The notes: generated by a model not told the origin, from the sequence alone. A stretch of DNA of 64,000 bases from Salinispira pacifica (GCF_000507245.1 NC_023035.1:3143570-3207569); one strand, 5' to 3'; positions 44,778-54,127 are shown, numbered from the stretch's first letter. Numbers and translations are program-made.

Positions 44778-47399
44778 ATGAACAATCAAACCCATAAACA
44801 CCATTCCGAGATTTCTTCGGATCAGCACTCCGGAGATTCAGCGGAGCAGATGGGCAGCCGGAAGGCTGCCCATATTAATATCTGCACAGACGAAACGTAT
44901 CCCGTAGAGGGAGGAAACAGCGCTTTTTCCGGGGTGAAGTTCATTCACAGCAGTCTGCCGGAGCTGGACTACGACCAAATCGACAGCAGCTGTGATTTCC
45001 TCGGCTTCCGCTTGTCGGCTCCGGTGATGATATCCTGCATGACCGGAGGCTCGGACCAGGGATACAGACTGAACAAAATTCTTGCAGAGGCCGCCCAGAA
45101 GAAAAAGGTGGCGGTTGGAACCGGCAGCCTTCGAATTCTTCTGCGAAAACCTGAAGTGATCGATCACTTCAGGCTGAAGGAAATGGCTCCGGATGTTCCG
45201 GTAATCGGAAACATCGGGGCGGTTCAGCTGCCGGAAATGATGGCCGACGATAAGGCTCTGCTCAGGCAATTCTACGATATTCTCAGAGAGCTGAAGCTGG
45301 ATGCCCTGGCCGTTCACCTGAATCCCGGACAGGAACTGTTCCAGGAGGGGGGAGACAGGAATTTCCGGAACATCCTGGCAAGCATTCGGGAGCTGTGTGC
45401 GTGGAGCGAGCTTCCCGTTATTGTCAAGGAAACCGGAGCGGGCATTCCCCCTGCCGAGGCCGCAGCCCTGTTTGCCTCGGGGGTGCGCTATGTTGATATT
45501 GCCGGATCCGGGGGAACCAACTGGCTTTCGGTGGAAGCCTTCAGGGAAGAACATGACAGACGGCTCCAGGGCAGGGATCATCAGCCCATTCCCCGGGAGC
45601 TTCACGGCTTTGAAGATTGGGGAATCCCTTCGGCCCCCGGTCTGTCGGCCCTGAGCAGCTACTGCAGAAAACGGGGACTGGTACCCTCCAACGGAGGCAT
45701 CATATCATCGGGTGGACTGAGGGATCCCATGGATTACCCCCGGGCCCTTGCCTTGGGAGGGGATCTGGCCGCAGCCGCACTTCCCTTCATCCGGCTGGCC
45801 CGCAGCGGCGGAGCTGCAGCTGTGGAATCATATCTGGACGAAATTTTCCTCACACTCCGGAGAACCATGCTTCTTACCGGCAGCGCCACCATCCATGAGC
45901 TGAAGCAAGCGCCCCTGCTGATCGACCCGGACTTCAGCAGATACAGCGAGCAGCTGCTGCAAACGGCCCGGCAGTCTGCGGGAACGCACCGGGGGCAGCA
46001 GCCCCATATCTCCCGGGAAAAAACCCCTCCGGAACCCCCTCCGGAAACATCCCCGGAAACATCCCCGGAAACATCCCCGGAAACATCTCCGGAAAGATCC
46101 CCGGCCCTGAATGACCGTAAATTCCGAAAATACAATATCCACCGGAGAAGACGGATGCTTGCCAACGATCCGGTGCTGAACCTGGACAGGGAAGCGGTGA
46201 ATGCCGGAGGACATTCCGACAGCATGCTGGATCTTGCGGATGTGATGGTGGAATCCGCAGTGGGATTCATGCCCGTACCCATGGGAATTGCCAAGGGCTT
46301 CCTGATAGACGGCAGGCTTCACCACCTGCCTCTCTCGGTGGAAGAGCCTTCGGTGATCGCGGCGGCAAGCTACGCCGCAGGAATAATTGCAAGGAACGGC
46401 GGGTTTGAAACCTCCGCAGATGAACCGCTGATGAGCGCGTATATTTATCTTGATATTTCATCCCGGTCAGGCGATCCCTCCCCGGAAGCCATTCGCTCAG
46501 CTCTGAAGTCGGTAAAAGATGAAGAGCAGCGGCTGAAAGATCTGCTGTCACCGGTACTTGAATCCATGACACGGCGAGGCGGAGGATACCGCAGCATGGA
46601 AGCTTCATGGCTTGAAGAAAGCCGGACGCTCCGGGTGGAGCTCACCCTGGATGTCCGGGACGCCATGGGGGCAAATATCCTCAACACCGCAGCAGAAACC
46701 ATCTCTCCTCTGCTGGAAGAGATAACCGGCGGTGAGAAACTCATGGCCATTCTCAGCAACGATGCGGTAAAACGCAGGGCCAAAGCCCGGTTTGCAATCC
46801 CCTTCACCGCCCTCAGCAGAGGAAAATACAGCGGAAGAGAGCTTGCAGAGCGCATCGTGAAACTCTATGAAATAGCCGATGAAGATCCGTCACGGGCGGT
46901 AACCCATAACAAGGGGATTATGAACGGTATCTCCAGCCTTGCCCTTGCAACCGCAAACGATACACGGGCCACCGAGGCCGCCGCCCATGCCTGGGCTGCC
47001 AGGAGCGGGCGCTACCGGAGCTTAAGCGTGTTCCGCATTGAGGGTGACCGGCTGGTGGGCGAACTGGAGCTGCCACTGGCACTGGGCACCGTCGGGGGAG
47101 GGATCTCCTTCCATCCGGCGGCCCGGTTCGCCCTGGATATCCTGGGAAAACCCGATGCTCCCGCCCTTTCACGGATGGCTGCAGCCCTGGGACTGGCCCA
47201 GAACTTCGCCGCCATATCGGCCCTTGCCGGGGAGGGAATTCAGAAAGGGCACATGAAACTGCATTCAGGACGTCTTGCATATAAAGCCGGAGCCCGGGGG
47301 GACAGCATCCCCCTCCTTGTGGAAAAAATTCAGCAGTCAGGCGTATACAATATGGAGCAGGCCCGTCGGCTGCTCGAAGAGATTGGCAGGAACAGATAA
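44778..47399 (+). CDS. Fusion of type 2 isopentenyl-diphosphate isomerase and class II HMG-CoA reductase
   Basis: An 873-residue two-enzyme fusion. Residues ~30-390 are a type 2 (FMN-dependent) IPP isomerase: SAPVMISCMTGGSDQG, VGTGSLRILL, DVPVIGNIGAVQL, ALAVHLNPGQELFQEGGDRNF, PVIVKETGAGI, DIAGSGGTNW and ISSGGLRDPMD. A P-E-T-S repeat linker (about 422-441) leads to a class II HMG-CoA reductase (~455-873) with SVEEPSVIAAAS (catalytic Glu), DVRDAMGANILNTAAE, NKGIMNGI (catalytic Lys), GTVGGGISFH and the C-terminal catalytic His in GIQKGHMKLH. The two make mevalonate and equilibrate IPP/DMAPP, steps 2 and last of the pathway, so substrate channelling between them is not expected. In Borrelia they are adjacent separate genes. 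The stop overlaps mvaD's start (ATGA). Confidence 0.93.
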   Translation: MNNQTHKHHSEISSDQHSGDSAEQMGSRKAAHINICTDETYPVEGGNSAFSGVKFIHSSLPELDYDQIDSSCDFLGFRLSAPVMISCMTGGSDQGYRLNKILAEAAQKKKVAVGTGSLRILLRKPEVIDHFRLKEMAPDVPVIGNIGAVQLPEMMADDKALLRQFYDILRELKLDALAVHLNPGQELFQEGGDRNFRNILASIRELCAWSELPVIVKETGAGIPPAEAAALFASGVRYVDIAGSGGTNWLSVEAFREEHDRRLQGRDHQPIPRELHGFEDWGIPSAPGLSALSSYCRKRGLVPSNGGIISSGGLRDPMDYPRALALGGDLAAAALPFIRLARSGGAAAVESYLDEIFLTLRRTMLLTGSATIHELKQAPLLIDPDFSRYSEQLLQTARQSAGTHRGQQPHISREKTPPEPPPETSPETSPETSPETSPERSPALNDRKFRKYNIHRRRRMLANDPVLNLDREAVNAGGHSDSMLDLADVMVESAVGFMPVPMGIAKGFLIDGRLHHLPLSVEEPSVIAAASYAAGIIARNGGFETSADEPLMSAYIYLDISSRSGDPSPEAIRSALKSVKDEEQRLKDLLSPVLESMTRRGGGYRSMEASWLEESRTLRVELTLDVRDAMGANILNTAAETISPLLEEITGGEKLMAILSNDAVKRRAKARFAIPFTALSRGKYSGRELAERIVKLYEIADEDPSRAVTHNKGIMNGISSLALATANDTRATEAAAHAWAARSGRYRSLSVFRIEGDRLVGELELPLALGTVGGGISFHPAARFALDILGKPDAPALSRMAAALGLAQNFAAISALAGEGIQKGHMKLHSGRLAYKAGARGDSIPLLVEKIQQSGVYNMEQARRLLEEIGRNR
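46043..46102 (+). repeat. 12-bp tandem repeat in the isomerase-reductase linker
   Basis: Five 12-bp units of the GGAAACATCCCC type (the last two with one change each), encoding S/P-E-T-S repeats between the two enzyme domains. Confidence 0.9.
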
Positions 47400-48491
47400 T
47401 GACCGAAGCATGTGCACACCCGAATCTTGCCCTGATCAAATACTGGGGAAAAAGCGATTCAGCCAACAATCTGCCCGCAACTTCCAGCCTGGGAATCAGT
47501 CTGGATGCATTCCATACCCGAACCAGAGCAGATTTTCTCCATGGAGAAGAACAGTTCAGCAGCGGTTCCCCGACGACTCCGGCATAGGCCGGCTGTCCCA
47601 GGGGGATATCCGCCTCAGCTGGGAACTGAGCATCAACGGAACCCCCCAGGATCCCCGCCGCTTTAACGGATTTTTCAGCAATCTCATCCGCAGAGGCATG
47701 GAGTTCAGAGACAGCGGAGCACTACCTGCCAGCGGCCACTTCCGGATTACCAGCAGCAGCAATTTTCCCACCGCTGCGGGACTGGCAAGCTCTGCCAGCG
47801 GCTTCGCCGCCCTTGCCGGTGCGGCCGCCGGTGAACTGGGAATTCCCCGATCCCCGGAACTGCTCTCGGATATAGCCCGGGCAGGCTCGGGTTCCGCCAG
47901 CAGATCGGTGTTTCCCGGGTTTGTAGGATTTCCCCGGGGCGGGGAAAGCTCCAGCTGCATCTACGGCCAGGACCACTGGCCGGAAATGCGCTGCATCATT
48001 GTCCGGGTCAGCGACGGCGCAAAGGATATTTCAAGCAGGAAGGCCATGGAGGAATCCAGGAAAACGTCTCCCTATTATTCTGCCTGGCTTGAAGATTCTC
48101 AAACCCTGTATGAACAGGCGGTCAGTGCGGTTGAACGGCGGGATCTTTCCAGCCTGGGTCCTCTCATCAGACAAAGCTATCTTCGAATGTTTTCCACCAT
48201 GTTCAGCGCAGCAGACCCGATTATCTATTGGCAGCCGGGGAGCCTGCAGATCCTTCAGCTGTCCCGGGAGCTGCGATCCGGGGCATTCAGGTGTACGAAA
48301 CCATGGATGCAGGTCCCCAGGTGAAATTAATCACCCTGGCAGATGAAGTGGGTGCAATCGAAGATGCCCTGAAACAGCTCCCGGAGAAAATTACATGGTC
48401 AATCAGCCGTGTCGGCGGCGGCCTGCATGTATCAACGGAGTCTTCACCTGAAAACGGCCAATCCCACGGGGATTCCGGGAGGCGGGAGTGA
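47399..48491 (+). CDS. mvaD: Diphosphomevalonate decarboxylase, interrupted by two one-base frameshifts
   Basis: GHMP-fold enzyme that converts mevalonate diphosphate to IPP with loss of CO2. Three frames together make one ~364-residue protein: HPNLALIKYWGKSDS and LPATSSLGISLD in the first frame, then SGHFRITSSSNFPTAAGLASSASGFA and ARAGSGSASRSVFPGFVGF in the second, then GIQVYETMDAGPQVKLITL in the third. The first break is in CCCC at 47568-47571 (one C short) and the second in GGGG at 48280-48283 (one G short). The motifs on each side are intact and in the right order, so sequence error is the likely cause. It overlaps the isomerase-reductase stop (ATGA) and the mvaK2 start (GTGA). As printed, no single reading frame covers the enzyme. 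Confidence 0.9.
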
Positions 48492-49509
48492 ACGATCGAA
48501 AGAATGAAAGCGCAATAGTTGCCCGGGCTCCGGGGAACCTTCTTATATGCGGAGAATACATGATTCTGGAAGCAGGGGGCCAGGGCATTGCCATGGCCTG
48601 CGGCCCCAAGGCTGAAGGCAGAGCCTGGCCTGCGGAGGGTCCCAAGAGCGTGGTACATGCCATTACCGGCGACGGGGCCATCAGCCTGAATACTGCAATG
48701 GACAACCCCGCCCGCCGTTTATTATCAACGTCTACCGTTCCATTATGAGCGATCTGGAAGCCATGGGGCTGACTGTGCCCGGGCTGGAAATCGAGGTGGA
48801 CACCCGCAGCTTTTTCCGTCAGGGTCGGAAAATGGGGCTGGGCAGTTCTGCGGCGGCAACCGTCATTCTTGCTTCCCTGATGTATGCCTTCTCCGGAGAT
48901 GCAGTGGAACATGACACCCGCAAAAGCCGGCAGGAGATTGCAGAGATCGCAGTACGGGCCCACCGCCACGCCCAGGGAAAGCGGGGCAGCGGATACGATA
49001 TTCTCACCAGCTGTTACGGTTCTCTGGGCGTCTTTACTGGCGGAGAACACCCCCAGTGGCGACATCTCAGGGATGATCATCCCATTTTCAATCTTCACAG
49101 CTACAGTTTTCCCGGTCCCGAAGAGGTGGACAGCAGAGAAGCGGTCAAAAAATATCACGACTGGAAGATCCAGTCTCCCGGAAAATCCGGTCAGTTTTTC
49201 CATGACTCCCAGACGCTGATGAAGCGAATGGAGGAAAGCAGCAGCGAAGATGAGGTGCTCCGTCTCATTACCGAACTCAGGATGCTGTATACCGAACTGG
49301 GAGAGGTTATCGGGGTGGGCAGCTGGATTTCCCCTCCAAGCCCCTTCTATGAAAAGTCAGCATGGAAGGGCAGCGGGGCAGGCAATGAGCTTGGACTGCT
49401 GTTCCTCAGCCGGAGCAGCCGTCTGGAACTGGACGCTCCCTACGAGTCTCTCACCCCGGATCATGAAGGGCTGCGCTTGTTCAGCTCCCGAGGCGATGCT
49501 ATACTTTGA
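48488..49509 (+). CDS. mvaK2: Phosphomevalonate kinase, interrupted by a one-base frameshift
   Basis: GHMP kinase that phosphorylates mevalonate 5-phosphate. Frame one from GTG 48488 gives VARAPGNLLICGEYMILEAGGQG and runs to ITGDGAISLNTAMDNP. It breaks in CCCC at 48706-48709 (one C short), then continues as PPFIINVYRSIMSDLEAMG. The ATP loop KMGLGSSAAATVILASL, HAQGKRGSGYDILTSCYGSLGVF, and the C-terminal kinase motif region WKGSGAGNELGLLFL follow in the second frame. The corrected protein has about 340 residues, normal for the family. Its start overlaps mvaD's stop. The kinase order K2 then K1 matches Borrelia. Likely a sequence error rather than a pseudogene. Confidence 0.88.
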
Positions 49510-49550
49510 ATCGCACACCGGCTCACAGCATCAGCGGCGCAGGAGTTTCA

Positions 49551-50630
49551 ATGTCTTCCCCGGGTAACACCGCCACATATTCAGCCCACGGCAAGCTGCT
49601 CCTCTTCGGTGAGCATGCCGCGGTATACGGGTATCCTGCCCTGGGAACCTCTCTTCCCATTGATCTCGGCATACGGGTACAGCCCGGAGCCGCTTCAGCC
49701 CGAAAGTTGAATATGCCGGATCATCTCTTCCCCGGATTAACAGCGGAGGAGGAGGATGCTGCGCTCAAGCTGCTCATACAGGCGAGAAAACTGATTCCCG
49801 GCCTCCACTTCCCCCCCGCAACATACATTCTCAAAGGCAGCATTCCCCGTTCGTCGGGTTTCGGCAGCTCCGCAGCCCTCTGTGTTGCCCTGGCCAGATA
49901 TGTTTTCTCCCTCTCGGATAAAGCTGAACAGGGTCTCGCCCATTTACTGCCGAAATTTCAGCACGGCTGGTCCGATGCCGAACAGCAGCAGTATTTGCTG
50001 TGGCATATTGCCAACGATCTGGAAAAAGTATTTCACGGGTCTCCTTCGGGTATCGATACGGGCCTGGCCATCCGGTCAGGTCTTACGGCATTTTTTCCCC
50101 GGTCACGCCGTCTTCCCGACGTTCTTCCCCTTCCCTCCCCCGGGGAAGATATCTGGCTGCTCTATGGAGCAGTGCCCCGGGTGGGCAACACCAAAGATCT
50201 GGTGGGAGGTATTCAGAAAGGAATGCTGGAAGAACGGCCGAAAGTGGTTGAGGCCATTGGAAAACTGGGAGATATTGCCCACCGGGCCATAGATCTTCTC
50301 AATTCAGAACACCCGCTCAATGGGGAACAGGGGGGCCGAAATGAGCATCCCGGATCAATTTCGGGGCTTTTAGGAACCCTGGCAGACAAAGCCGGAGAGC
50401 AGCTGAAAATCCTTCAGCTCAATTCACCCCACATGGACAGGCTTCTGGATAAAGCCCGGAAGTTCGGTGCCGCCGGCGGAAAACTCAGCGGTGCCGGAGG
50501 CGGAGGCGCTTTTTGGATCAGCACATCCGGAGAAGATCAGGCCAGGGACCTGAGAGAACAGCTCACCGCCTTCGCCATGAACAGAAAGATTCCCCTGAGC
50601 GAGCCCCTGAACCTCATGAAACTGCACTAG
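49551..50630 (+). CDS. mvaK1: Mevalonate kinase
   Basis: GHMP kinase that phosphorylates mevalonate, the entry to the phosphorylated half of the pathway. The 359-residue protein contains YSAHGKLLLFGEHAAVYGYPALG (N-terminal substrate loop), the ATP-binding loop IPRSSGFGSSAALCVAL, the catalytic Asp region FHGSPSGIDTGLAI, and the C-terminal KLSGAGGGGAFW motif. ATG 49551 follows AGGAG with five-base spacing, so the longer reading from 49506 is rejected. It is the last gene of the mevalonate operon, 41 bp after mvaK2, and converges with the zinc-ribbon protein at 50643. Confidence 0.95.
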   Translation: MSSPGNTATYSAHGKLLLFGEHAAVYGYPALGTSLPIDLGIRVQPGAASARKLNMPDHLFPGLTAEEEDAALKLLIQARKLIPGLHFPPATYILKGSIPRSSGFGSSAALCVALARYVFSLSDKAEQGLAHLLPKFQHGWSDAEQQQYLLWHIANDLEKVFHGSPSGIDTGLAIRSGLTAFFPRSRRLPDVLPLPSPGEDIWLLYGAVPRVGNTKDLVGGIQKGMLEERPKVVEAIGKLGDIAHRAIDLLNSEHPLNGEQGGRNEHPGSISGLLGTLADKAGEQLKILQLNSPHMDRLLDKARKFGAAGGKLSGAGGGGAFWISTSGEDQARDLREQLTAFAMNRKIPLSEPLNLMKLH

Positions 50631-50642
50631 TCCATTACCCGC

Positions 50643-51407
50643 TTATAAGTGCAGCCTCCGCCGGGCCCGTTCGCTGTGCCCCACCACATACACAATAACA
50701 AAATAGATAATTCCTATGGGGATGAGACTGGCGGCGACAATAAGACTCCACCCCCGGTTGATCTGAACACCCAGAAGAACAGAAACAAGCAGATCAATGC
50801 TCCCGATATACAAACTGAGCAGGATGAACAGAATCCAGCCCTTTCCCGCCGCTCCCGGAGGCTGAAGCGTGTAAAAGAAGAGCATGATAATCACGAAGGT
50901 TGAAAGACAGATCAATCCTCCGAAGTCCACAGCCCACTGCAGCCCGGGACTCCCGTGAAGAGCATCCACAAGCACAAGGAACCCGAAGGTAACCAGAGTG
51001 TTCAGCAGCATGAGGATCCAGAACCTTCCTTTTCGGCTCCGCCTCCGCTCTTCTTCCCGTAAATTCCGCTCACTGCGGTAAAATACCAGGGGAGGAAGAC
51101 CGATGTAGAACCACAGCAGCATCAGAGAGGAAAGAACCGTGGGAGACCAGGTAAGCGTCTTGTTCACAAAAAGGTCTACAATGAGGCTGATGGCTGCGGG
51201 AACCAGCAGCACCGCTGCACTCACCGCAGCGAGGAGCCAGGGCCGGCGTCTGAGATCGCCGGTGAACCCTTCAAGCCGGGTTTGAGGTTGGCTCAGGGAA
51301 TCCGGAGCAGTCTCCGGAGAGCTGTGCTGGAGTTGTGCGGAACACAGAGGACAGTACTCGTGCATATCATTTTGAACCCCCACCCCGCATTCTGGACAAT
51401 ACTTCAT
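50643..51407 (-). CDS. Zinc-ribbon multi-span membrane protein (DUF6320-like)
   Basis: A 254-residue protein. An N-terminal zinc ribbon (YCPECGVGVQ-8-YCPLCSAQL, residues 3-25) is followed by about six membrane spans. The arrangement resembles DUF6320 proteins that sit beside acetyltransferase-like genes in other bacteria, as I recall. Its ATG overlaps the stop of the acyltransferase-like gene (ATGA), so the two are coupled and likely act together at the membrane. The function is unknown. Confidence 0.65.
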   Translation of the reverse strand: MKYCPECGVGVQNDMHEYCPLCSAQLQHSSPETAPDSLSQPQTRLEGFTGDLRRRPWLLAAVSAAVLLVPAAISLIVDLFVNKTLTWSPTVLSSLMLLWFYIGLPPLVFYRSERNLREEERRRSRKGRFWILMLLNTLVTFGFLVLVDALHGSPGLQWAVDFGGLICLSTFVIIMLFFYTLQPPGAAGKGWILFILLSLYIGSIDLLVSVLLGVQINRGWSLIVAASLIPIGIIYFVIVYVVGHSERARRRLHL

Positions 51408-52732
51408 GAACCGCTCCTGGAATAATTGCTGCTTATGCGTACATCGTGACCTTCCCGGCGCAAAAGCCGGAAAAACCGCCTCTCGATTACAGTTTCATTA
51501 ATCATTTTTCCGAAACTGATGCTCAGGGTGTCACCGCTGCTGATGACGCTCACCGCCTGCTTCATCACCGGACTGGGGGGAGGATAAAAATCCACCCAGT
51601 CCACCTCCTTCATCTCCTCCGGGGAGAGTGAAAAGCTGCCCATATTGGAAAGACTGGTGGTGAACCTGCTGTCCCCCAGCCTGCGGTAACTGAGGGAAAG
51701 CACAATATTTTTCAGCAGAAGGGGAATCAGCCGTACAGAGATTTTCCGTTCAGTCCGGGCATGCCGGGCGAACTGCCGGCGGAGGTTCTGGCGGTGCTTC
51801 TGACCCCGCATGTAATGATGCACAAACCGGATCAGCTCCTCAAAGCTGTATCTGCCCAGGCGGGGGTCAATTTCCGGATCCACATACACAAAAAAATTCC
51901 GCATGGTGCGGCTGTTGAAAATGGGTCGGAGGTTCACCGGCACAAGGATCCGCAGGGGCCGGGAATATCTGGCAGGAATACGGTGATTGGCATCCTGAAG
52001 AGCAAACCAGTAGTCCTGGAGGGCGTAGAACAGCAATGAAGTGAGATACTCGGTTACGCTCACCCCCAGCTGTGAACAACGGCTGCGAACACTCTCCAGA
52101 GATACATATCCTGAGACTATCCGGTACTCCCCCCTGGGAAGCAGGGCAAAGGGCACATGAAACGCCCTGGGCGGCAGAGGGCTGTTGGGTACGCTCTTCA
52201 TGCCATGTTCAAGATAACTGTCCACCCATTCGCCGGGCTCCGGGTCAGAGTGATCCGCTTCCCCGGAAAAGCCCGGTGTCCGTGCCAGCAGATACTCGCG
52301 TATGAGATGTTTCAGGAACTCCATGGCCCCGCCCCCGTCACTGAGGGCGTGGGACATCTCCAGGCTGATCCGACGCTGATACACATAAATTTTCAGAAGC
52401 ACCCGATGGGTTTTAATGGCACGGAAATCCATGCAGGGCCATTGGAAGTCGGGATGAATTTCCCGGGGATCCACAGATTTTTCTTCCAGATAATACCAGA
52501 ATACTCCCCTGTGAAGCTGAACGGAAAAATAGGGGTAACGCTGCATGGTTTGCATGAGAGCGGTACGCAGGGGCTCGTATTCAACCCTGTGCTTCAGCAC
52601 CACAGAAAGTCTGAAGAGGCTTGTATAGCGCTGGCTGAGAACCGCCGGCCAGATTTTGGCAGAATGATCCAGAGGATACCAGGTCCCCCGTTGCGAACCA
52701 TTCCCCCGGGTGCGTGAACGTTTCCCTTTCAT
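51404..52732 (-). CDS. CoA-dependent acyltransferase superfamily protein (alcohol acetyltransferase-like)
   Basis: A 442-residue protein of the chloramphenicol-acetyltransferase/condensation-domain superfamily. It shows the HxxxDG catalytic motif in MSHALSDGGGAMEFLKHL and the C-terminal structural motif region SISFGKMINETV. The closest type is alcohol/wax acetyltransferase-like (AATase). The acyl donor and acceptor are unknown. ATG 52732 lies 8 nt after a sigma70-like -10 box, so the transcript would begin at the start codon; the frame extends to 52777 but that lies upstream of the promoter. It is coupled to the zinc-ribbon membrane protein downstream. No signal peptide is seen. Confidence 0.7.
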   Translation of the reverse strand: MKGKRSRTRGNGSQRGTWYPLDHSAKIWPAVLSQRYTSLFRLSVVLKHRVEYEPLRTALMQTMQRYPYFSVQLHRGVFWYYLEEKSVDPREIHPDFQWPCMDFRAIKTHRVLLKIYVYQRRISLEMSHALSDGGGAMEFLKHLIREYLLARTPGFSGEADHSDPEPGEWVDSYLEHGMKSVPNSPLPPRAFHVPFALLPRGEYRIVSGYVSLESVRSRCSQLGVSVTEYLTSLLFYALQDYWFALQDANHRIPARYSRPLRILVPVNLRPIFNSRTMRNFFVYVDPEIDPRLGRYSFEELIRFVHHYMRGQKHRQNLRRQFARHARTERKISVRLIPLLLKNIVLSLSYRRLGDSRFTTSLSNMGSFSLSPEEMKEVDWVDFYPPPSPVMKQAVSVISSGDTLSISFGKMINETVIERRFFRLLRREGHDVRISSNYSRSGS

Positions 52733-52740
52733 ACGAGGGA

Positions 52741-52769
52741 AGTATACCCGTGACTTCCTTCCCTGGCAA
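52741..52769 (-). promoter_or_regulatory. Promoter of the acyltransferase-like gene (candidate leaderless)
   Basis: On the minus strand TTGCCA (52769-52764), a 17-nt spacer and TATACT (52746-52741), with ATG 52732 after 8 nt. There is no Shine-Dalgarno between. Confidence 0.6.
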
Positions 52770-52775
52770 ATGGGC

Positions 52776-52804
52776 AAAAAAAGCCGGCTTTCGAAAAAGC
52801 CGGC
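52776..52804 (-). terminator. Intrinsic terminator of fba
   Basis: On the minus strand GCCGGCTTT-TTCG-AAAGCCGGC followed by seven T. A second stem (TTTCCCG/CGGGAAA, about 52806-52828) lies between the stop codon and this terminator. Confidence 0.9.
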
Positions 52805-52842
52805 GATTTTCCCGGAAAACGGGAAATATGTTCCTGTGGGAG

Positions 52843-53916
52843 TTAGAAATCGAACTTGTTCACGGCGTTCAGTTCATCGAATGCCTGATACAACCGTTTC
52901 ACCACACCTTTTTCTCCAAGATGGAGCCAGGAGCGTGGGTCGATTTTCTTTTTGTTGGGCTTGTCTGCCCCTTCGGGGTTCCCGATCTGACTCTGAAGAT
53001 ATGCGGAGTTTTCTTCCACATATTTCACGATGGGCTGAGTAAACGCCCACTGAGTATCAGTGTCGATATTGAACTTGATGGCACCGTAACCCACTGCTTC
53101 TTTGATATCTTCCTTGCTGGAACCGGATCCGCCGTGGAATACAAAGTTAACAGGTTTTTCCCCGGTTCCCCGCTTTTCGGCGATGAACTTCTGGCTGTTA
53201 TCCAGGATTTCCGGACGAAGAACAACATTACCGGGCTTGTATACCCCGTGGGTGTTTCCGAACGCTGCGGCCACAGTGAACTTGCCCACATTGATCAAGG
53301 CATCGTATGCCTGGAGTACTTCCTCGGGCTGGGTATAGAGTTTTGAGCTGTCAACAGCACTGTTGTCCACACCGTCTTCTTCACCACCGGTTACACCCAG
53401 TTCGATTTCAAGCAGCATGTTGATCTTGGCCATACGCTCAAGCATTTTTGCGCTGATTTCAAGGTTTTCTTCGATGGGTTCCTCGGAGAGGTCCAGCATG
53501 TGGGAGGAGAAGAGAGGTTCGCCGTTGCTCTTGAAAAACTCTTCACCTTCAGCAACCATTCCTTCAACCCAGGGAATCAGCTTCTTTGCTGCGTGGTCGG
53601 TATGAAGAATTACGGGAACTCCGTACAGTTCCGCCATCCGGCGGATATGGTGGGCACCGGATACTGCACCGGCAATCGCCGCACGCTGGTCGGTGTTGTC
53701 TGCAAATTTTCCCGCATTAAATACCGCTCCGCCATTTGAAAACTGAATAATTACCGGTGCCTTCGCTTCCTTCGCAGCCTGCAGGGATGCGGCGATGGAA
53801 TTGGAACCGATAACGTTCATTGCGGGAAGGGCACACTTCTGTTCTTTACAGTATGCGAGAACTTCATCGAGCTGAGAACCGGTAATAACACCGGGCTTAA
53901 GCTTCAGGTTTGCCAT
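52843..53916 (-). CDS. fba: Class II fructose-bisphosphate aldolase
   Basis: Zinc-dependent aldolase of glycolysis and gluconeogenesis that splits fructose 1,6-bisphosphate. The 357-residue protein has the class IIA layout: LPAMNVIGSNSIAASLQAA, PVIIQFSNGGAVFNAGK, the zinc-site His in PVILHTDHAAKKL, ELGVTGGEEDGVDN, AAFGNTHGVYKPGNV, and FVFHGGSGSSKEDI. ATG 53916 is preceded by AGGAG. It is a single gene closed by an intrinsic terminator. Confidence 0.96.
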   Translation of the reverse strand: MANLKLKPGVITGSQLDEVLAYCKEQKCALPAMNVIGSNSIAASLQAAKEAKAPVIIQFSNGGAVFNAGKFADNTDQRAAIAGAVSGAHHIRRMAELYGVPVILHTDHAAKKLIPWVEGMVAEGEEFFKSNGEPLFSSHMLDLSEEPIEENLEISAKMLERMAKINMLLEIELGVTGGEEDGVDNSAVDSSKLYTQPEEVLQAYDALINVGKFTVAAAFGNTHGVYKPGNVVLRPEILDNSQKFIAEKRGTGEKPVNFVFHGGSGSSKEDIKEAVGYGAIKFNIDTDTQWAFTQPIVKYVEENSAYLQSQIGNPEGADKPNKKKIDPRSWLHLGEKGVVKRLYQAFDELNAVNKFDF

Positions 53917-54098
53917 GGGATACTCCTGTGCCGATCTGCTGCTGTATCTTGGGGGTCCACCGGTAATCAGGTGCCGGTGATTTCCTTTTATTCACCTCAT
54001 AATGAGATATGCAGTCGGCGAAGATTTAATTTGAGATGAATTCTGGTTCTATTTTTACGTTTCCGCTCATGTTTGTCAATGATCTGCGCTGCCCCCCA

Positions 54099-54127
54099 TT
54101 GTCAGCTTTCCCATGCTTGCCTATATT
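54099..54127 (+). promoter_or_regulatory. Promoter of the metalloprotease-like/glutaredoxin/FTR operon (candidate leaderless)
   Basis: TTGTCA (54099-54104), a 17-nt spacer and TATATT (54122-54127); ATG 54135 follows after 7 nt. An AGGGG run lies between, but the predicted transcript would not contain it. Confidence 0.55.
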
